From NCBI RefSeq assembly GCF_030553055.1, contig NZ_CP130713.1, positions 5,394,001-5,458,000 on the forward strand: a DNA stretch of 64,000 nucleotides, given 5' to 3'. Source of the DNA: Streptomyces sp. XD-27 (lineage in GTDB: Bacteria; Actinomycetota; Actinomycetes; Streptomycetales; Streptomycetaceae). Positions 36,401 to 44,589 of the stretch are shown one piece after another. Both the position numbers and the translations under genes were made by a program. The notes beneath the pieces are model-generated. The model did not search any database. It worked only from the letters and a program-made list of their open reading frames with translations, and was not told the DNA's origin. The stretch's first letter is position 1; every line of letters starts with the position of its first letter.

Positions 36401-36922
36401 TACCGGCAGACCATCGCCTCGCTCGCGCGCTCGACCGAGATCGCGGGGTACACGCCCGCCGGTCACGCCCGCCGGGTCGCGGCGCTGAGCGGCGCGGTCG
36501 GCCGGGAGCTGGGGTTGTCCCGCCGTGAACTGACCGTGCTCGAACACGCGGCCCTCATGCACGACATCGGGCAGCTCTCCCTGATCGACCCGGTGCCGTC
36601 CGGCGCCACGGAGCAGCTGCCCGCCGCCGAGCAGCGGCGGATCGCCCTGCTGGGCGGCGCCGTCGTCCGGCAGACCGGGGCGCCCGCGCAGGTCGCGCAG
36701 ATCGTCGAACAGCAGGCGGACCCGTACCGGGAGCAACCGCTGACCGCCCGGATCGTACGGGTGGCCAACGCCTACGCCGAGCTGGCGCAGGCCCCGGCCG
36801 ACGCGGCGGACGGCCCGCTGCGCGCCGTGGAGCGGTTGCGGCTGGCCACGGCCCGCGACTTCGATCCGGCGGTGGTCGCGGCGCTCGGCCGGGTGCTCGC
36901 ACGGTCCGGATCCACCAGGTGA
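33404..36922 (+). CDS. HD-GYP membrane protein fused to a degenerate HD protein
   Basis: 1172 residues, ATG behind GGAGGA. Residues 1-225 are hydrophobic (several helices). Residues 235-430 are an HD-GYP domain (LHDVGKLGVP, HHERLDGSGYP), the family that hydrolyses cyclic di-GMP. Residues 440-730 are low complexity with nested Gly/Ala/Thr repeats. Residues 740-1000 hold more helices, and 1005-1172 an HD-like domain keeping MHDIGQLSL but lacking GYP. The join is suspect: a GTG at 34817 could start the second half, and an out-of-frame TGA at 34818 would overlap it. The 30 codons before are unusually Arg/Pro rich. Two coupled genes joined by an indel may be the true state. Confidence 0.75.
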   Translation: MRALPPGACAYILCAALSAAVCAAPAVAPDAATPWATVLPVAALYTAVCVGPSAEWGTPVLLAGAMLLPPPAAALVAVPGGLAGPAEPRAAGARRVWHAAQLALASAAASWAFGPGFASVSGAADGPRAVAGADLPYVLLPAAVAALVFCLVRVALEGGILVTAEHHGPSTAWRGPLARSLAPHLVHGSAGLTMALLWRSCYGPTAALLVLLPMCVSASVFALYHRKRAAHQATIRALVQAVDIKDRYTRGHSERVGRASVMIARELGMGGERLEALRIAGILHDVGKLGVPTRLLRKDGPLTADERRIIELHPEYGHEMVRGIGFLEEARTAILHHHERLDGSGYPYGLAGRDIPEFARVVAVADAFDAMTSTRTYSRARPVPWAVEELQRCAGTQFDPRMVRALASALDRHGWHAAVTADAPELAPGAQEARGNVPPTRPDPAAPCRPHPAGRRRPRPRHGRGPPRRPLVSGDRRHGGGGGGTPEGPGGGRIAEYGADGAGGGATGGAPGRPAVTAGRGTGAAVTAPGAAAAPSSAPAGPGPVTDLGADPGSGVATDLGAATGPGAGLGPASGTDVDTGLGAATGLGAATGLGAATGPGAGHGPASGIDLDTGPGLATGSGLTTGPGAGHGPAYGTDLDTAPGLATGPGPATATGPDTAPGSDTPSATAPRPAGADGSGPGGSGRHRAPAEPAAGAATADTSCDPLTPRHARRCSATEPVPPARVPRAPRAPRTGTYAVGAVYGAAGALTLFALGWTHWHGVREPGVALAFGALIAVGEALRWDDGPAARGRAAGYAPVRERGGGAGGERGPGAREPAPVAAAGALAYALLGRLGGEPVSHGALQVVAVAVAAGLVGLTPRVALGHPPRFDHHARRVLTVAFAAICFQPLYGDGRLSQWCGDGPAHVLCLLVLLGLTALCDAVLAAALAHARTGWPYAPLLRDELCALACVGSAVCATGVVTALAVAVAGLWALPVVCVPLLLTQHALRRYTDVRATYRQTIASLARSTEIAGYTPAGHARRVAALSGAVGRELGLSRRELTVLEHAALMHDIGQLSLIDPVPSGATEQLPAAEQRRIALLGGAVVRQTGAPAQVAQIVEQQADPYREQPLTARIVRVANAYAELAQAPADAADGPLRAVERLRLATARDFDPAVVAALGRVLARSGSTR
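35142..35210 (+). repeat. 18-bp tandem repeat inside the HD-GYP ORF
   Basis: CCGGCCTCGGCGCGGCCA occurs three times head to tail (35142-35159, 35160-35177, 35178-35195), then a divergent copy. It encodes GLGAAT units. Longer units of about 27-33 codons (GAGLGPASGTDVDTG, GAGHGPASGIDLDTG, GAGHGPAYGTDLDTA) enclose it between about 35095 and 35345. Confidence 0.8.
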
Positions 36923-37187
36923 GACACCGTGCGGGGGCCGCCGGGCACGGCAGAACCCATGGGTAATGAGCCGTGGCTCGAACCGGCATGGTTGGATGCG
37001 AAGTATGGGGAGTGGGGCGGCTCGCCAGTGGCAAGGAGGTGTGGTGGGGCACCGTTCCCCGGGGCGAATCTTGAGGGGCCGGGCTGAGATGTCCGCGAAT
37101 CTGTGGCAGGTTGTCGTCAGGGGAGGCGACGCCGTCCGGCTCAAGGCATCTGGTGCGGGACAACGGAGAAACCGGCAGGCGGGAATC

Positions 37188-38195
37188 GTGAAGATCTTCG
37201 GCAAGGTACGGCACCGGCCCTCCGCCTCGTGGCGGCAGGCCACCGACCGTGCGTTCACACTCATCGGCGACGGCCGGTACGAGGACGCCGGTGCGCTGCT
37301 GACCCGGGCCGCCGACATGGAGCCGTGGCTGTCCGAGTCGTGGTTCAACCTGGCGTTGCTGCACAAGTTCCGGCACGACTGGGAGCAGGCGCGCGCCGCG
37401 GGCCTGCGCGCCGTCACCCTGCTGGACCGGGAGACCGGCGCCCCGGACTGGTGGAACGTGGGCATCGCCGCGACCGCCCTGCAGGACTGGCCGCTGGCCC
37501 GCCGTGCCTGGCAGGCGTACGGGCTCAAGGTGCCCGGCAAGCAGGACACCGGCGCGGCCGTCGGCGAGCCGGTGGGCATGGAGCTGGGCAGCGCGGCGGT
37601 CCGGCTGTCGCCGGAGGGCGAGGCCGAGGTGGTGTGGGGCCGGCGGCTGGACCCGGCCCGTATCGAGGTGCTGAGCATTCCGCTGCCGTCGTCCGGGCGG
37701 CGCTGGGGCGAGGTCGTGCTGCACGACGGCGTCCCGCACGGCGAGCGGACGACGACGGGCGCGGACGGCACCGTGCGGGCCTACCCGGTCTTCGACGAGA
37801 TCGAGCTGTGGGCGCCGTCCCCGGTGCCGACCTGGGTGGTGCTGCTGGAGGCGGCCACGGAGGCGGACCGGGACGCGCTGGAGCGGCTGGCGGCGGACGC
37901 GGGCTTCGCGGCCGAGGACTGGTCCTCGTCGGTGCGGCTGCTGTGCCGCTCCTGTTCGGAGAGCCGGATGCCCAGTGACGAGGGCGACGGGGAGCACCTG
38001 GACCCGCACGACCACAGCGAGCCGGGCCATCCGGGACCGCTGGGGCACCGCACCGCGGGCTCGGGGTCGCTGTGGGTGCCCGAGCGGGAGTGCGGGATCG
38101 CGGCCCCGGCCGGGCTGGTGCGGGGGCTGCTGGACGGCTGGGTCGCGGACAGCCCCGACACCCGTGAGTGGCGGGACCTGGAAGAGGTCTGCTGA
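37188..38195 (+). CDS. tetratricopeptide-repeat protein
   Basis: 335 residues from GTG 37188 behind AGGCGGGA (MKIFGKVRHRPSASW); ATG 37089 would add 33 residues. TPR-like helices span about 12-110 (FTLIGDGRYEDAGALLTRAADMEP, WFNLALLHKFRHDWEQARAAG, WWNVGIAATALQDWPLARRAW). The C-terminal two-thirds form another domain with LLCRSCSES and a His/Asp-rich loop (about 270-285), perhaps metal binding. I know no function. It sits upstream of def, 74 bases away, probably in one transcript. Confidence 0.82.
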   Translation: MKIFGKVRHRPSASWRQATDRAFTLIGDGRYEDAGALLTRAADMEPWLSESWFNLALLHKFRHDWEQARAAGLRAVTLLDRETGAPDWWNVGIAATALQDWPLARRAWQAYGLKVPGKQDTGAAVGEPVGMELGSAAVRLSPEGEAEVVWGRRLDPARIEVLSIPLPSSGRRWGEVVLHDGVPHGERTTTGADGTVRAYPVFDEIELWAPSPVPTWVVLLEAATEADRDALERLAADAGFAAEDWSSSVRLLCRSCSESRMPSDEGDGEHLDPHDHSEPGHPGPLGHRTAGSGSLWVPERECGIAAPAGLVRGLLDGWVADSPDTREWRDLEEVC

Positions 38196-38269
38196 CGTCC
38201 CGGGCATCCGGGCCGCGCCGTACTCTGTAGGGCGACGGTTGACGGTTTGAGGAAGGCGTGCGGCGGACC

Positions 38270-38899
38270 ATGGCACAGCAGGACACGGATCAGCGGGCGG
38301 ACGACGAGTTCATCGACGACACGGTGGACGCGGAGGAGCGCGAGCTGGCGTATCGCGAGCGCGGCACCGCCCGTCCGATCACGGTCGTCGGCAACCCGGT
38401 GCTGCACCAGGAGTGTGCGGACGTCACCGAGTTCGGCGACGAGCTCGCGGCGCTGATCGACGACATGTTCGCCAGCCAGCGGGCGGCGGAGGGCGTGGGT
38501 CTGGCCGCCAACCAGATCGGCGTGGGCCTGAAGGTGTTCGTCTACGACTGCCCGGACGACGAGGGCGTGCGCCACGTCGGCGTGGTGTGCAACCCGGTGC
38601 TCGAGGAGGTCCCGGCCGAGCGCCGCCTCCTGGACGACTCCAACGAGGGCTGCCTGTCCGTGCCCGGCGCCTACGCCCCGCTGGCCCGCCCCGACTACGC
38701 GGTGGTGCGCGGGCAGGACGCCGAGGGCAAGCCGATCGTGGTCCAGGGCACGGGCTACTTCGCGCGGTGCCTGCAGCACGAGACCGACCACCTCTACGGC
38801 CGGCTGTACATCGACCGGCTCTCCAAGCGGGAGCGCAAGGACGCGCTGCAGCAGATGGCGGAGCGTACGCCGCGTTACGAGGTCGTCCCGAACGACTGA
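38270..38899 (+). CDS. def: peptide deformylase
   Basis: 209 residues from ATG 38270; GTG 38258 would add four residues and has AGGAAGG very close, so the start is open. All three deformylase motifs are present: [10 protein letters not shown] (75-84), EGCLSVP (126-132) with the metal Cys, and QHETDH (169-174) with the two metal His and catalytic Glu. It removes the N-formyl group from nascent proteins. The first 35 residues are an acidic extension. A clear terminator follows. Confidence 0.95.
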   Translation: MAQQDTDQRADDEFIDDTVDAEERELAYRERGTARPITVVGNPVLHQECADVTEFGDELAALIDDMFASQRAAEGVGLAANQIGVGLKVFVYDCPDDEGVRHVGVVCNPVLEEVPAERRLLDDSNEGCLSVPGAYAPLARPDYAVVRGQDAEGKPIVVQGTGYFARCLQHETDHLYGRLYIDRLSKRERKDALQQMAERTPRYEVVPND

Positions 38900-38937
38900 C
38901 GCGGCGTGTCCACATCGGACGCCGACGATTCACCCGC

Positions 38938-38970
38938 AGGGGGCGGAGGGGTTCACCCGTTCCGCCCCCT
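38938..38970 (+). terminator. terminator after def
   Basis: AGGGGGCGGA (38938-38947) pairs perfectly with TCCGCCCCCT (38961-38970), loop 13 bases, 38 bases past the def stop. Confidence 0.65.
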
Positions 38971-39189
38971 TACGTATCAGCGAATGTTGACATGATCATG
39001 ACGTATCCGGAGAGTGGGCGCGGCAGGGTAGTGCACGAAGCGGTCGGGGGCACCTGCTGGGCCGCCGATCGGGGACCGACACGGCGGGCATAGCGACGTG
39101 AAACGGGCTTGTTGCTACTGCTAGTGTGCGCGTACTCGCAATGAGTAATCAGACCCCCCGTGCACATGTCAGAAGGGCCAAGGGTTTCC

Positions 39190-39933
39190 ATGCGCAAGCT
39201 CCAACAGGCCGCGATCGTCGTCGCGGCGGTCGGCAGTCTGGTCACCGTAGGCGCCGGTACCAGTTACGCCGACGCTCCCCCCGGTGGGTACAACGGCGCC
39301 GGTCAGCAGTTCCAGCCGCAGGGTCAGCCGCAGGCCGCGCCGCTCCCGGCGCCCGCTCCGCAGGCCGCGCCGCTTCCGGCGCCCGCCCCGCAGCCGGCAC
39401 CCGCGCTCGCTCCGCAGGCCGCGCCGCTCCCGGCGCCCGCCCCGCAGCCCGCCGGCCAGCCGGCCGCCCAGCCGCAGCCGGCGCCCGCCCCGCAGGCACC
39501 GGCGCCTCAGGCGCCCGCCCCGCAGCCGGCCGCCCAGCCGCAGCCCGACACCCAGGCCGTCCAGGGGCAGGCTTCCCCGACCGAGCTGGGTTACGAGCAC
39601 CACAGCGGCTACGAGCACCACAGCGGCTACAAGCACAACACCGGCTACTACCAGCAGCAGGGCGGCCACCACCACGACGGTGGTCACGGTCAGCAGGGCG
39701 GTCACCACCAGGGCGGCCACCACCAGCAGGGTGGTCACCACCAGCAGCAGGGCGGCCACCACGAGCACAAGGACCAGCGTCCGGTGAACAACTACGTGTT
39801 CCACCCGGAGCAGGAGTGCAGCCCGCAGACGGTCGTTCAGACCAACATCCCGATCGGGGTGTTCTCGCCGGCTGACACGAAGGGCTTCACCTGCCTCCAG
39901 CCCAACACCGCGTTCAACAAGTTCCACGGCTGA
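39190..39933 (+). CDS. secreted Pro/Gln- and His/Gly-rich repeat protein
   Basis: 247 residues, ATG 39190 behind AAGGG. A Sec signal peptide (MRKLQQAAIVVAAVGSLVTV, likely cut after SYADA) leads into a Pro/Ala/Gln region with three 10-residue AAPLPAPAPQ units. Next comes a Tyr/His/Gly region (YEHHSG twice, then GGHHQ repeats) and a unique C-terminal part of about 45 residues with two Cys (QECSPQTVV and GFTCLQPN). I recognise no family. The His/Gly block could bind Zn, Ni or Cu and the C-terminal part could be a small disulphide domain. The signal peptide start resembles the next gene's. Confidence 0.8.
   Translation: MRKLQQAAIVVAAVGSLVTVGAGTSYADAPPGGYNGAGQQFQPQGQPQAAPLPAPAPQAAPLPAPAPQPAPALAPQAAPLPAPAPQPAGQPAAQPQPAPAPQAPAPQAPAPQPAAQPQPDTQAVQGQASPTELGYEHHSGYEHHSGYKHNTGYYQQQGGHHHDGGHGQQGGHHQGGHHQQGGHHQQQGGHHEHKDQRPVNNYVFHPEQECSPQTVVQTNIPIGVFSPADTKGFTCLQPNTAFNKFHG
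39334..39447 (+). repeat. 30-bp coding repeats in the secreted protein gene
   Basis: Three near-identical 30-base units at 39334-39363, 39364-39393 and 39418-39447 encode AAPLPAPAPQ. Separately, an 18-base unit is duplicated exactly at 39592-39609 and 39610-39627 (YEHHSG). Slippage could vary the copy number. Confidence 0.8.
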
Positions 39934-39956
39934 GGTCCGCCTCACGCCGACGCTCG

Positions 39957-39996
39957 CAGCGGGCCCCCTGGGGATCGGTCTCCAGGGGGCCCGCTG
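39957..39996 (+). terminator. terminator after the secreted repeat protein gene
   Basis: Perfect 15-bp stem, 39957-39971 with 39982-39996, ten-base loop. Confidence 0.65.
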
Positions 39997-40213
39997 GCGT
40001 GCGTTACGCCCATCCGGGGCGTGTCGTCGCGCCTCTGATCGGGCGTCACCTACCAACTGCCCGGTGTTCGGCCGGGGTTCCCGGGTGCCGCCCATAATTA
40101 TTCCGCAAATCAGCGCGTCGTCGGACAAAATGGGATGTTCTTCCATTAACCTCCGTAACTGTACGAAGTTGGTCCAAAACGGACCGCATCGCGCTCAAAC
40201 AAACGGAGAAGAA

Positions 40214-40489
40214 ATGCGCAAGCTTCAGAAGGCTGCCGTGGTGGTAGCCATGCTCGGCAGCGTCGGCTTCGTTGGCGCCGGCACTGCCGCGGCCGGCGGC
40301 CACGGCCCGGACATCGACGTCAAGCAGCACAGCTCCTGCAAGTCGCACGACCTCAACGTGAACGTGCTGGGTGGCATCAACATCCTCGGCAACCTCCTGG
40401 GCAACCTGTTCGCCGAGGGCGAGAACGGCAACGCGTACGCCAAGACGGGCACGAGCCAGGACTGCAGCAACCACGCTCTGGGGCACTGA
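40214..40489 (+). CDS. small secreted protein with CSNHA motif
   Basis: 91 residues, ATG 40214 with GGAGAAG upstream. The signal peptide MRKLQKAAVVVAMLGSVGF closely resembles that of the gene before it, with likely cleavage after GTAAA. The mature part (about 64 residues) has a hydrophobic core, LNVNVLGGINILGNLLGNLF, and two Cys: SSCKSH near the start and QDCSNHALGH at the end. The region upstream (39997-40213) is unusually AT-rich for this window and probably holds the promoter. Family unknown to me. The next gene shares the C-terminal DCSNHA. Confidence 0.8.
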   Translation: MRKLQKAAVVVAMLGSVGFVGAGTAAAGGHGPDIDVKQHSSCKSHDLNVNVLGGINILGNLLGNLFAEGENGNAYAKTGTSQDCSNHALGH

Positions 40490-40522
40490 GCATCGCGCCC
40501 AGCAGGTGAGTAGGTAAGTGAC

Positions 40523-40566
40523 ATGGGTCCCGGCGTCCGAGCCACAAGCCCGGCGCCGGGACCCAT
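40523..40566 (+). terminator. hairpin after the CSNHA gene
   Basis: ATGGGTCCCGGCG (40523-40535) pairs with CGCCGGGACCCAT (40554-40566), a 13-bp perfect stem with an 18-base loop. Confidence 0.6.
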
Positions 40567-40611
40567 CTCTGATGTTCTGCCAGTCCGGCCATCGATCACA
40601 AAGGATGACTC

Positions 40612-40947
40612 ATGGTCAGTTGGAAGAAGGTGGCACTGGTCGCCGCGGTATTCGCGGGTCTGACGACGACATACGCGGGCGCGGCACAGGGCGCCCCAGG
40701 CGCCGCCTGCGAGCGGGACGACAGCGGCAACGTCGTCTGCAACGACAAGACGGACTACCGCAGCAAGGACGGCAAGTACCACGTCCGCCAAGTCCAGTCA
40801 TGTGTGACCGGACTCCTGTGGGGGAAGCTGCCCCGGCCTACGGATCTGCTCTTCGACTGGGTGCAGTACGAGGAGCACCCGAAGCCGCAAGAGAAGGCGC
40901 GTGTGGACTGCTCCAACCACGCACCGAGAGACGACAGGGAGCGCTGA
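40612..40947 (+). CDS. small secreted protein, second CSNHA-motif gene
   Basis: 111 residues, ATG 40612 behind AAAGGATG. Signal peptide MVSWKKVALVAAVFAGLTTTYAGAAQGA, cut near AQGA. The mature part has four Cys: AACERDDSGNVVCND, then VQSCVTGLLWG and VDCSNHAPRD. The last two Cys are 35 residues apart, against 41 in the preceding protein, and both genes end with DCSNHA, so the two are probably distant paralogues. No known family. A shared terminator separates it from nrdB. Confidence 0.78.
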   Translation: MVSWKKVALVAAVFAGLTTTYAGAAQGAPGAACERDDSGNVVCNDKTDYRSKDGKYHVRQVQSCVTGLLWGKLPRPTDLLFDWVQYEEHPKPQEKARVDCSNHAPRDDRER

Positions 40948-40980
40948 GCCATCGTCGCGGGCGCTCTTCTCACATAGTGG

Positions 40981-41015
40981 ATGGCCGGAGCCGGGTGGGG
41001 ACCCGGTCCGGCCAT
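40981..41015. terminator. bidirectional terminator before nrdB 3' end
   Basis: ATGGCCGGAGCCGGGT (40981-40996), GGGG loop, then ACCCGGTCCGGCCAT (41001-41015); one bulged base. It lies between convergent genes. Confidence 0.65.
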
Positions 41016-41028
41016 CGGCCGCTGCCTG

Positions 41029-42047
41029 TCAGAACTCGTCGTCGAACGAGACCGAGCCCTCGACGGCGACCTGGTAGGCCGAGGCGCGCCGCTCGAAGAA
41101 GTTGGTCAGCTCCTGGACGTTCTGCAGCTCCATGAAGGAGAAGGGGTTCTCCGAGCCGTAGCGGACCGGCAGTCCGAGGCGGACCAGCCGCTGGTCGGCC
41201 ACGCACTGCAGGTACTCGCGCATGGAGGCGGTGTTCATGCCCGGCAGGCCGTCCCCGCACAGGTCGCGGGCGAACTGCAGCTCGGCCTCGACGGCCTCCT
41301 CCAGCATCGCGGTGACCTGCTTGCCCATCTCCTCGTCGAAGAGGTCCGGCTCCTCCTCGCGGACGGTGTCCACGACCTGGAAGGCGAAGTCCATGTGCAT
41401 GGACTCGTCCCGGAAGACCCAGTTGGTGCCGGTGGCCAGGCCGTGCAGCAGGCCGCGCGACCGGAACCAGTACACGTACGCGAAGGCGCCGTAGAAGAAC
41501 AGGCCCTCGATGCACGCCGCGAAGCAGATCAGGTTCAGCAGGAAGCGGCGCCGGTCCGCCTTGGACTCCAGCCGGTCCAGCTTCTCGACCTCGTTGATCC
41601 ACTTGAAGCAGAACTGGGCCTTCTCCCGGATGGACGGGATGTTCTCCACCGCGTCGAAGGCGGCGGCGCGGTCGTCCGGGTCGGGCAGGTAGGTGTCCAG
41701 CAGCGTCAGATAGAACTGGACGTGCACGGCCTCCTCGAAGAGCTGCCGCGACAGGTACAGCCGCGCCTCGGGGAGTTGATGTGCTTGTACAGCGTGAGCA
41801 CGAGGTTGTTCGCCACGATCGAGTCACCGGTGGCGAAGAACGCGACCAGGCGCCCGATCAGGTGCTGCTCGCCCGGCGAGAGCTTGGCGAGGTCGGCCAC
41901 GTCGGAGTGGAGGTCGACCTCCTCCACGGTCCAGGTGTTCTTGATCGCGTCACGGTAGCGGTCGTAGAAGTCCGGGTACCGCATCGGTCGCAGGGTGAGT
42001 TCGAAGCCCGGGTCCAGGAGGTTCTTGGGCTTTGCAGGGGTCGTCAT
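41029..42047 (-). CDS. nrdB: ribonucleotide reductase small subunit NrdB, apparent frameshift at 41770
   Basis: About 339 residues when repaired. The N-terminal frame (MTTPAKPKNLLDPGFELTLRPMRYPDFYDRYRDAI) runs to YKHINSP and then turns to nonsense. The other frame carries the rest, from VHVQFYLTLLDTYLP to FDDEF. One missing base in GGGG (41770-41773) explains the break: restoring it gives SPEARLYLSRQLFEEAVHVQFY. Iron-site marks are EEAVHVQ and ESMHMDF. It supplies the radical cofactor for class I reductase. The start overlaps the nrdA stop by one base (TAATG). An essential-type gene with an intact remainder suggests an assembly error. Confidence 0.92.
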
Positions 42048-44458
42048 TACTGGCAGGCCTCGCAGGACTCGGGGTTTTCCAGGGAGCAGGCGATCGCCTC
42101 GGCGTCGGGCGTGGCCTGCTGGGCGGGGATCGGGGCGGCCGCGGTGGCCCCGTTGGCGCGCGCGGACTGAGCGATCCGGGTCGCCGGGCGCGAGCGCAGG
42201 TAGTACGTCGTCTTGATCCCCTGCTTCCAGGCGTACGCGTACATCGAGCTGAGCTTGCCGATGGTGGGCGACGCCATGAAGAGGTTGAGCGACTGGCTCT
42301 GGTCGAGGTACGGGGTGCGCGCGGCGGCCATGTCGATCAGCGCGCGCTGCGGGACCTCCCACGCCGTGCGGTACAGGTCGCGGATCTCCTGCGGCACCCA
42401 GCCGAAGTCCTGGACCGAGCCGTTGGACTCGCGCAGCGCCTCGCGGGTCTGCGCGTCCCACACGCCGAGCTGCTTGAGGTCGTCCACCAGGTAGGAGTTG
42501 ACCTGGAGGAACTCACCGCTGAGCGTCTCGCGCTTGAAGAGGTTGGAGACCTGCGGCTCGATGCACTCGTAGACGCCCGCGATGGACGCGATGGTGGCCG
42601 TCGGCGCGATGGCCAGCAGCAGCGAGTTCCGCATGCCGGACTTCGACATCCGCGTACGGAGCGCCTCCCACCGCTCGGGCCACGTCATCTGCGCGCCGGC
42701 GTAGTGGTCGGGGTGCAGGACGCCGCGTGCGGTGCGGGTCGCGGACCAGGCCGGGTGCGGCCCGTGCCGCTCGGCGAGGTCGCAGGACGCCTCGTAGGCC
42801 GCGAGCATGATGCGCTCGGAGATCTTGGTGGACAGCGCCTTGGCCTCGGCAGAGTCGAAGGGCAGCCGCAGCCGGAAGAACACGTCCTGCAGGCCCATCA
42901 GGCCCAGGCCGACCGGCCGCCAGCGGGAGTTGGAGGCCCCGGCCTCTTCCGTGGGGTAGAAGTTGATGTCCACCACGCGGTCGAGGAAGGTGACGGCGGT
43001 ACGGACCGTGCGGTCCAGCTTCTCCCAGTCCATGTCGCCGTCCGCGCCCAGGTGCGCGGCCAGGTTGACCGAGCCCAGGTTGCACACGGCCGTCTCGCCG
43101 TCGTCCGTGACCTCGAGGATCTCGGTGCACAGGTTGGAGGAGTGGACGACCTTGCCGGGCTCGGCGGTCTGGTTCGCGGTGCGGTTGGCGGCGTCCTTGA
43201 ACGTCATCCAGCCGTTGCCGGTCTGCGCGAGGGTGCGCATCATCCGCGCGTACAGCTGCCGGGCGGGGACGGTCTTGATGGCCTTGCCCTCGGCCTCGGC
43301 CTTGCGGTACGCGGCGTCGAACCGCTCGCCCCACAGGTCGACCAGCTCGGGCGTGTCGGACGGCGAGAACAGCGACCAGTCGGCGTCGGCCTCGACCCGG
43401 CGCATGAACTCGTCCGGGATCCAGTGCGCGATGTTGAGGTTGTGGGTGCGGCGGGCTTCCTCACCGGTGTTGTCCCGCAGCTCCAGGAACTCCTCGATGT
43501 CCGCGTGCCAGGTCTCCAGGTACACGCAGGCCGCGCCCTTGCGTCGGCCGCCCTGGTTGACGGCGGCGACGGAGGCGTCCAGGGTCCGCAGGAACGGCAC
43601 GATGCCGTTGGAGTGCCCGTTGGTGCCGCGGATCAGCGACCCGCGGGCGCGGATGCGCGAGTACGACAGGCCGATGCCGCCGGCGTGCTTCGACAGCCGC
43701 GCCACCTGGTGGTAGCGGTTGTAGATCGAGTCCAGCTCGTCCAGCGGCGAGTCCAGCAGATAGCAGGACGACATCTGCGGGTGGCGGGTGCCGGAGTTGA
43801 ACAGGGTGGGGGAGCTCGGCAGGTACGACAGCGTGCTGGTGAGCCGGTACAGCTCGCAGACGTCCGCCAGCGCCCGGTCGGACAGGTCCTCGGCCAGCCC
43901 GCAGGCCACGCGCAGCAGGAAGTGCTGCGGGGTCTCGACCACCTGACGGGTGATGGGGTGGCGCAGCAGGTAACGGCTGTGCAGGGTGCGCAGGCCGAAG
44001 TAGCCGAAGCGGTCGTCGGCGCCGTCGGCCAGCGTCTTGTCGACCAGGGTGTCCAGCCGGGCGGCGTGCGTCCGCACGAAGGCGGCCGTGGAGTCGGCGA
44101 TCAGGCCCTCGCGGTGGCCCACCTCGACGGAGGCGGAGAAGGAGACCGCGCCCTGCCCGGCCGCCTCCTCGGCGATGGCGAGGGTCAGCAGCCGGGCGGC
44201 GAGCCGGGAGTACTCCGGCTCCTCCGCGATCAGGCCGGCGGCGGCCTCGGTGGCCAGGGCCCGCAACTCCGCCTCGTCCGACCCGGCGTGCCGGCCGCGC
44301 AGCGCGGCGGCGGCGACCTTGCCGGGGTCGGTGGCGGGAAGATCCGCGGTGAGATCGGTCAGGGTACGCAACAGGGCGGTTCCGGGCGCGTCGGCGGCGG
44401 CCGCGGAGTCCTTGGAGTCCTGGGCCGCTGAAACCGGATCGGCGGGCGCGATGGTCAC
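42047..44458 (-). CDS. nrdA: ribonucleotide reductase large subunit NrdA
   Basis: 803 residues from GTG 44458; the frame stays open to 44752 but that part is the riboswitch leader. An ATP-cone-like N-terminal region precedes the barrel. Active-site cysteines are SSCYLLD, SNLCTEI and CNLGSVN; the C-terminal ESCEACQ holds the redox CxxC for thioredoxin-type reductants. Radical-path tyrosines are in TTYYLRSR. Class I enzyme converting NDPs to dNDPs. A cobalamin riboswitch and NrdR boxes precede it, as in S. coelicolor nrdABS, where the B12-dependent class II enzyme is the alternative. Confidence 0.95.
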   Translation of the reverse strand: MTIAPADPVSAAQDSKDSAAAADAPGTALLRTLTDLTADLPATDPGKVAAAALRGRHAGSDEAELRALATEAAAGLIAEEPEYSRLAARLLTLAIAEEAAGQGAVSFSASVEVGHREGLIADSTAAFVRTHAARLDTLVDKTLADGADDRFGYFGLRTLHSRYLLRHPITRQVVETPQHFLLRVACGLAEDLSDRALADVCELYRLTSTLSYLPSSPTLFNSGTRHPQMSSCYLLDSPLDELDSIYNRYHQVARLSKHAGGIGLSYSRIRARGSLIRGTNGHSNGIVPFLRTLDASVAAVNQGGRRKGAACVYLETWHADIEEFLELRDNTGEEARRTHNLNIAHWIPDEFMRRVEADADWSLFSPSDTPELVDLWGERFDAAYRKAEAEGKAIKTVPARQLYARMMRTLAQTGNGWMTFKDAANRTANQTAEPGKVVHSSNLCTEILEVTDDGETAVCNLGSVNLAAHLGADGDMDWEKLDRTVRTAVTFLDRVVDINFYPTEEAGASNSRWRPVGLGLMGLQDVFFRLRLPFDSAEAKALSTKISERIMLAAYEASCDLAERHGPHPAWSATRTARGVLHPDHYAGAQMTWPERWEALRTRMSKSGMRNSLLLAIAPTATIASIAGVYECIEPQVSNLFKRETLSGEFLQVNSYLVDDLKQLGVWDAQTREALRESNGSVQDFGWVPQEIRDLYRTAWEVPQRALIDMAAARTPYLDQSQSLNLFMASPTIGKLSSMYAYAWKQGIKTTYYLRSRPATRIAQSARANGATAAAPIPAQQATPDAEAIACSLENPESCEACQ

Positions 44459-44589
44459 GGAAGTGCTCTCCCTCGCTCGGCTGGGGGGCCAGGAGGGGTG
44501 GTGCGCGATGGTCGCGTACGGGCGTGCCGCACCGGAGCAGGGCATGCCGCGCAGCGTCCACCGGCCCAACCCGCGAGGCCCGGACGTGT

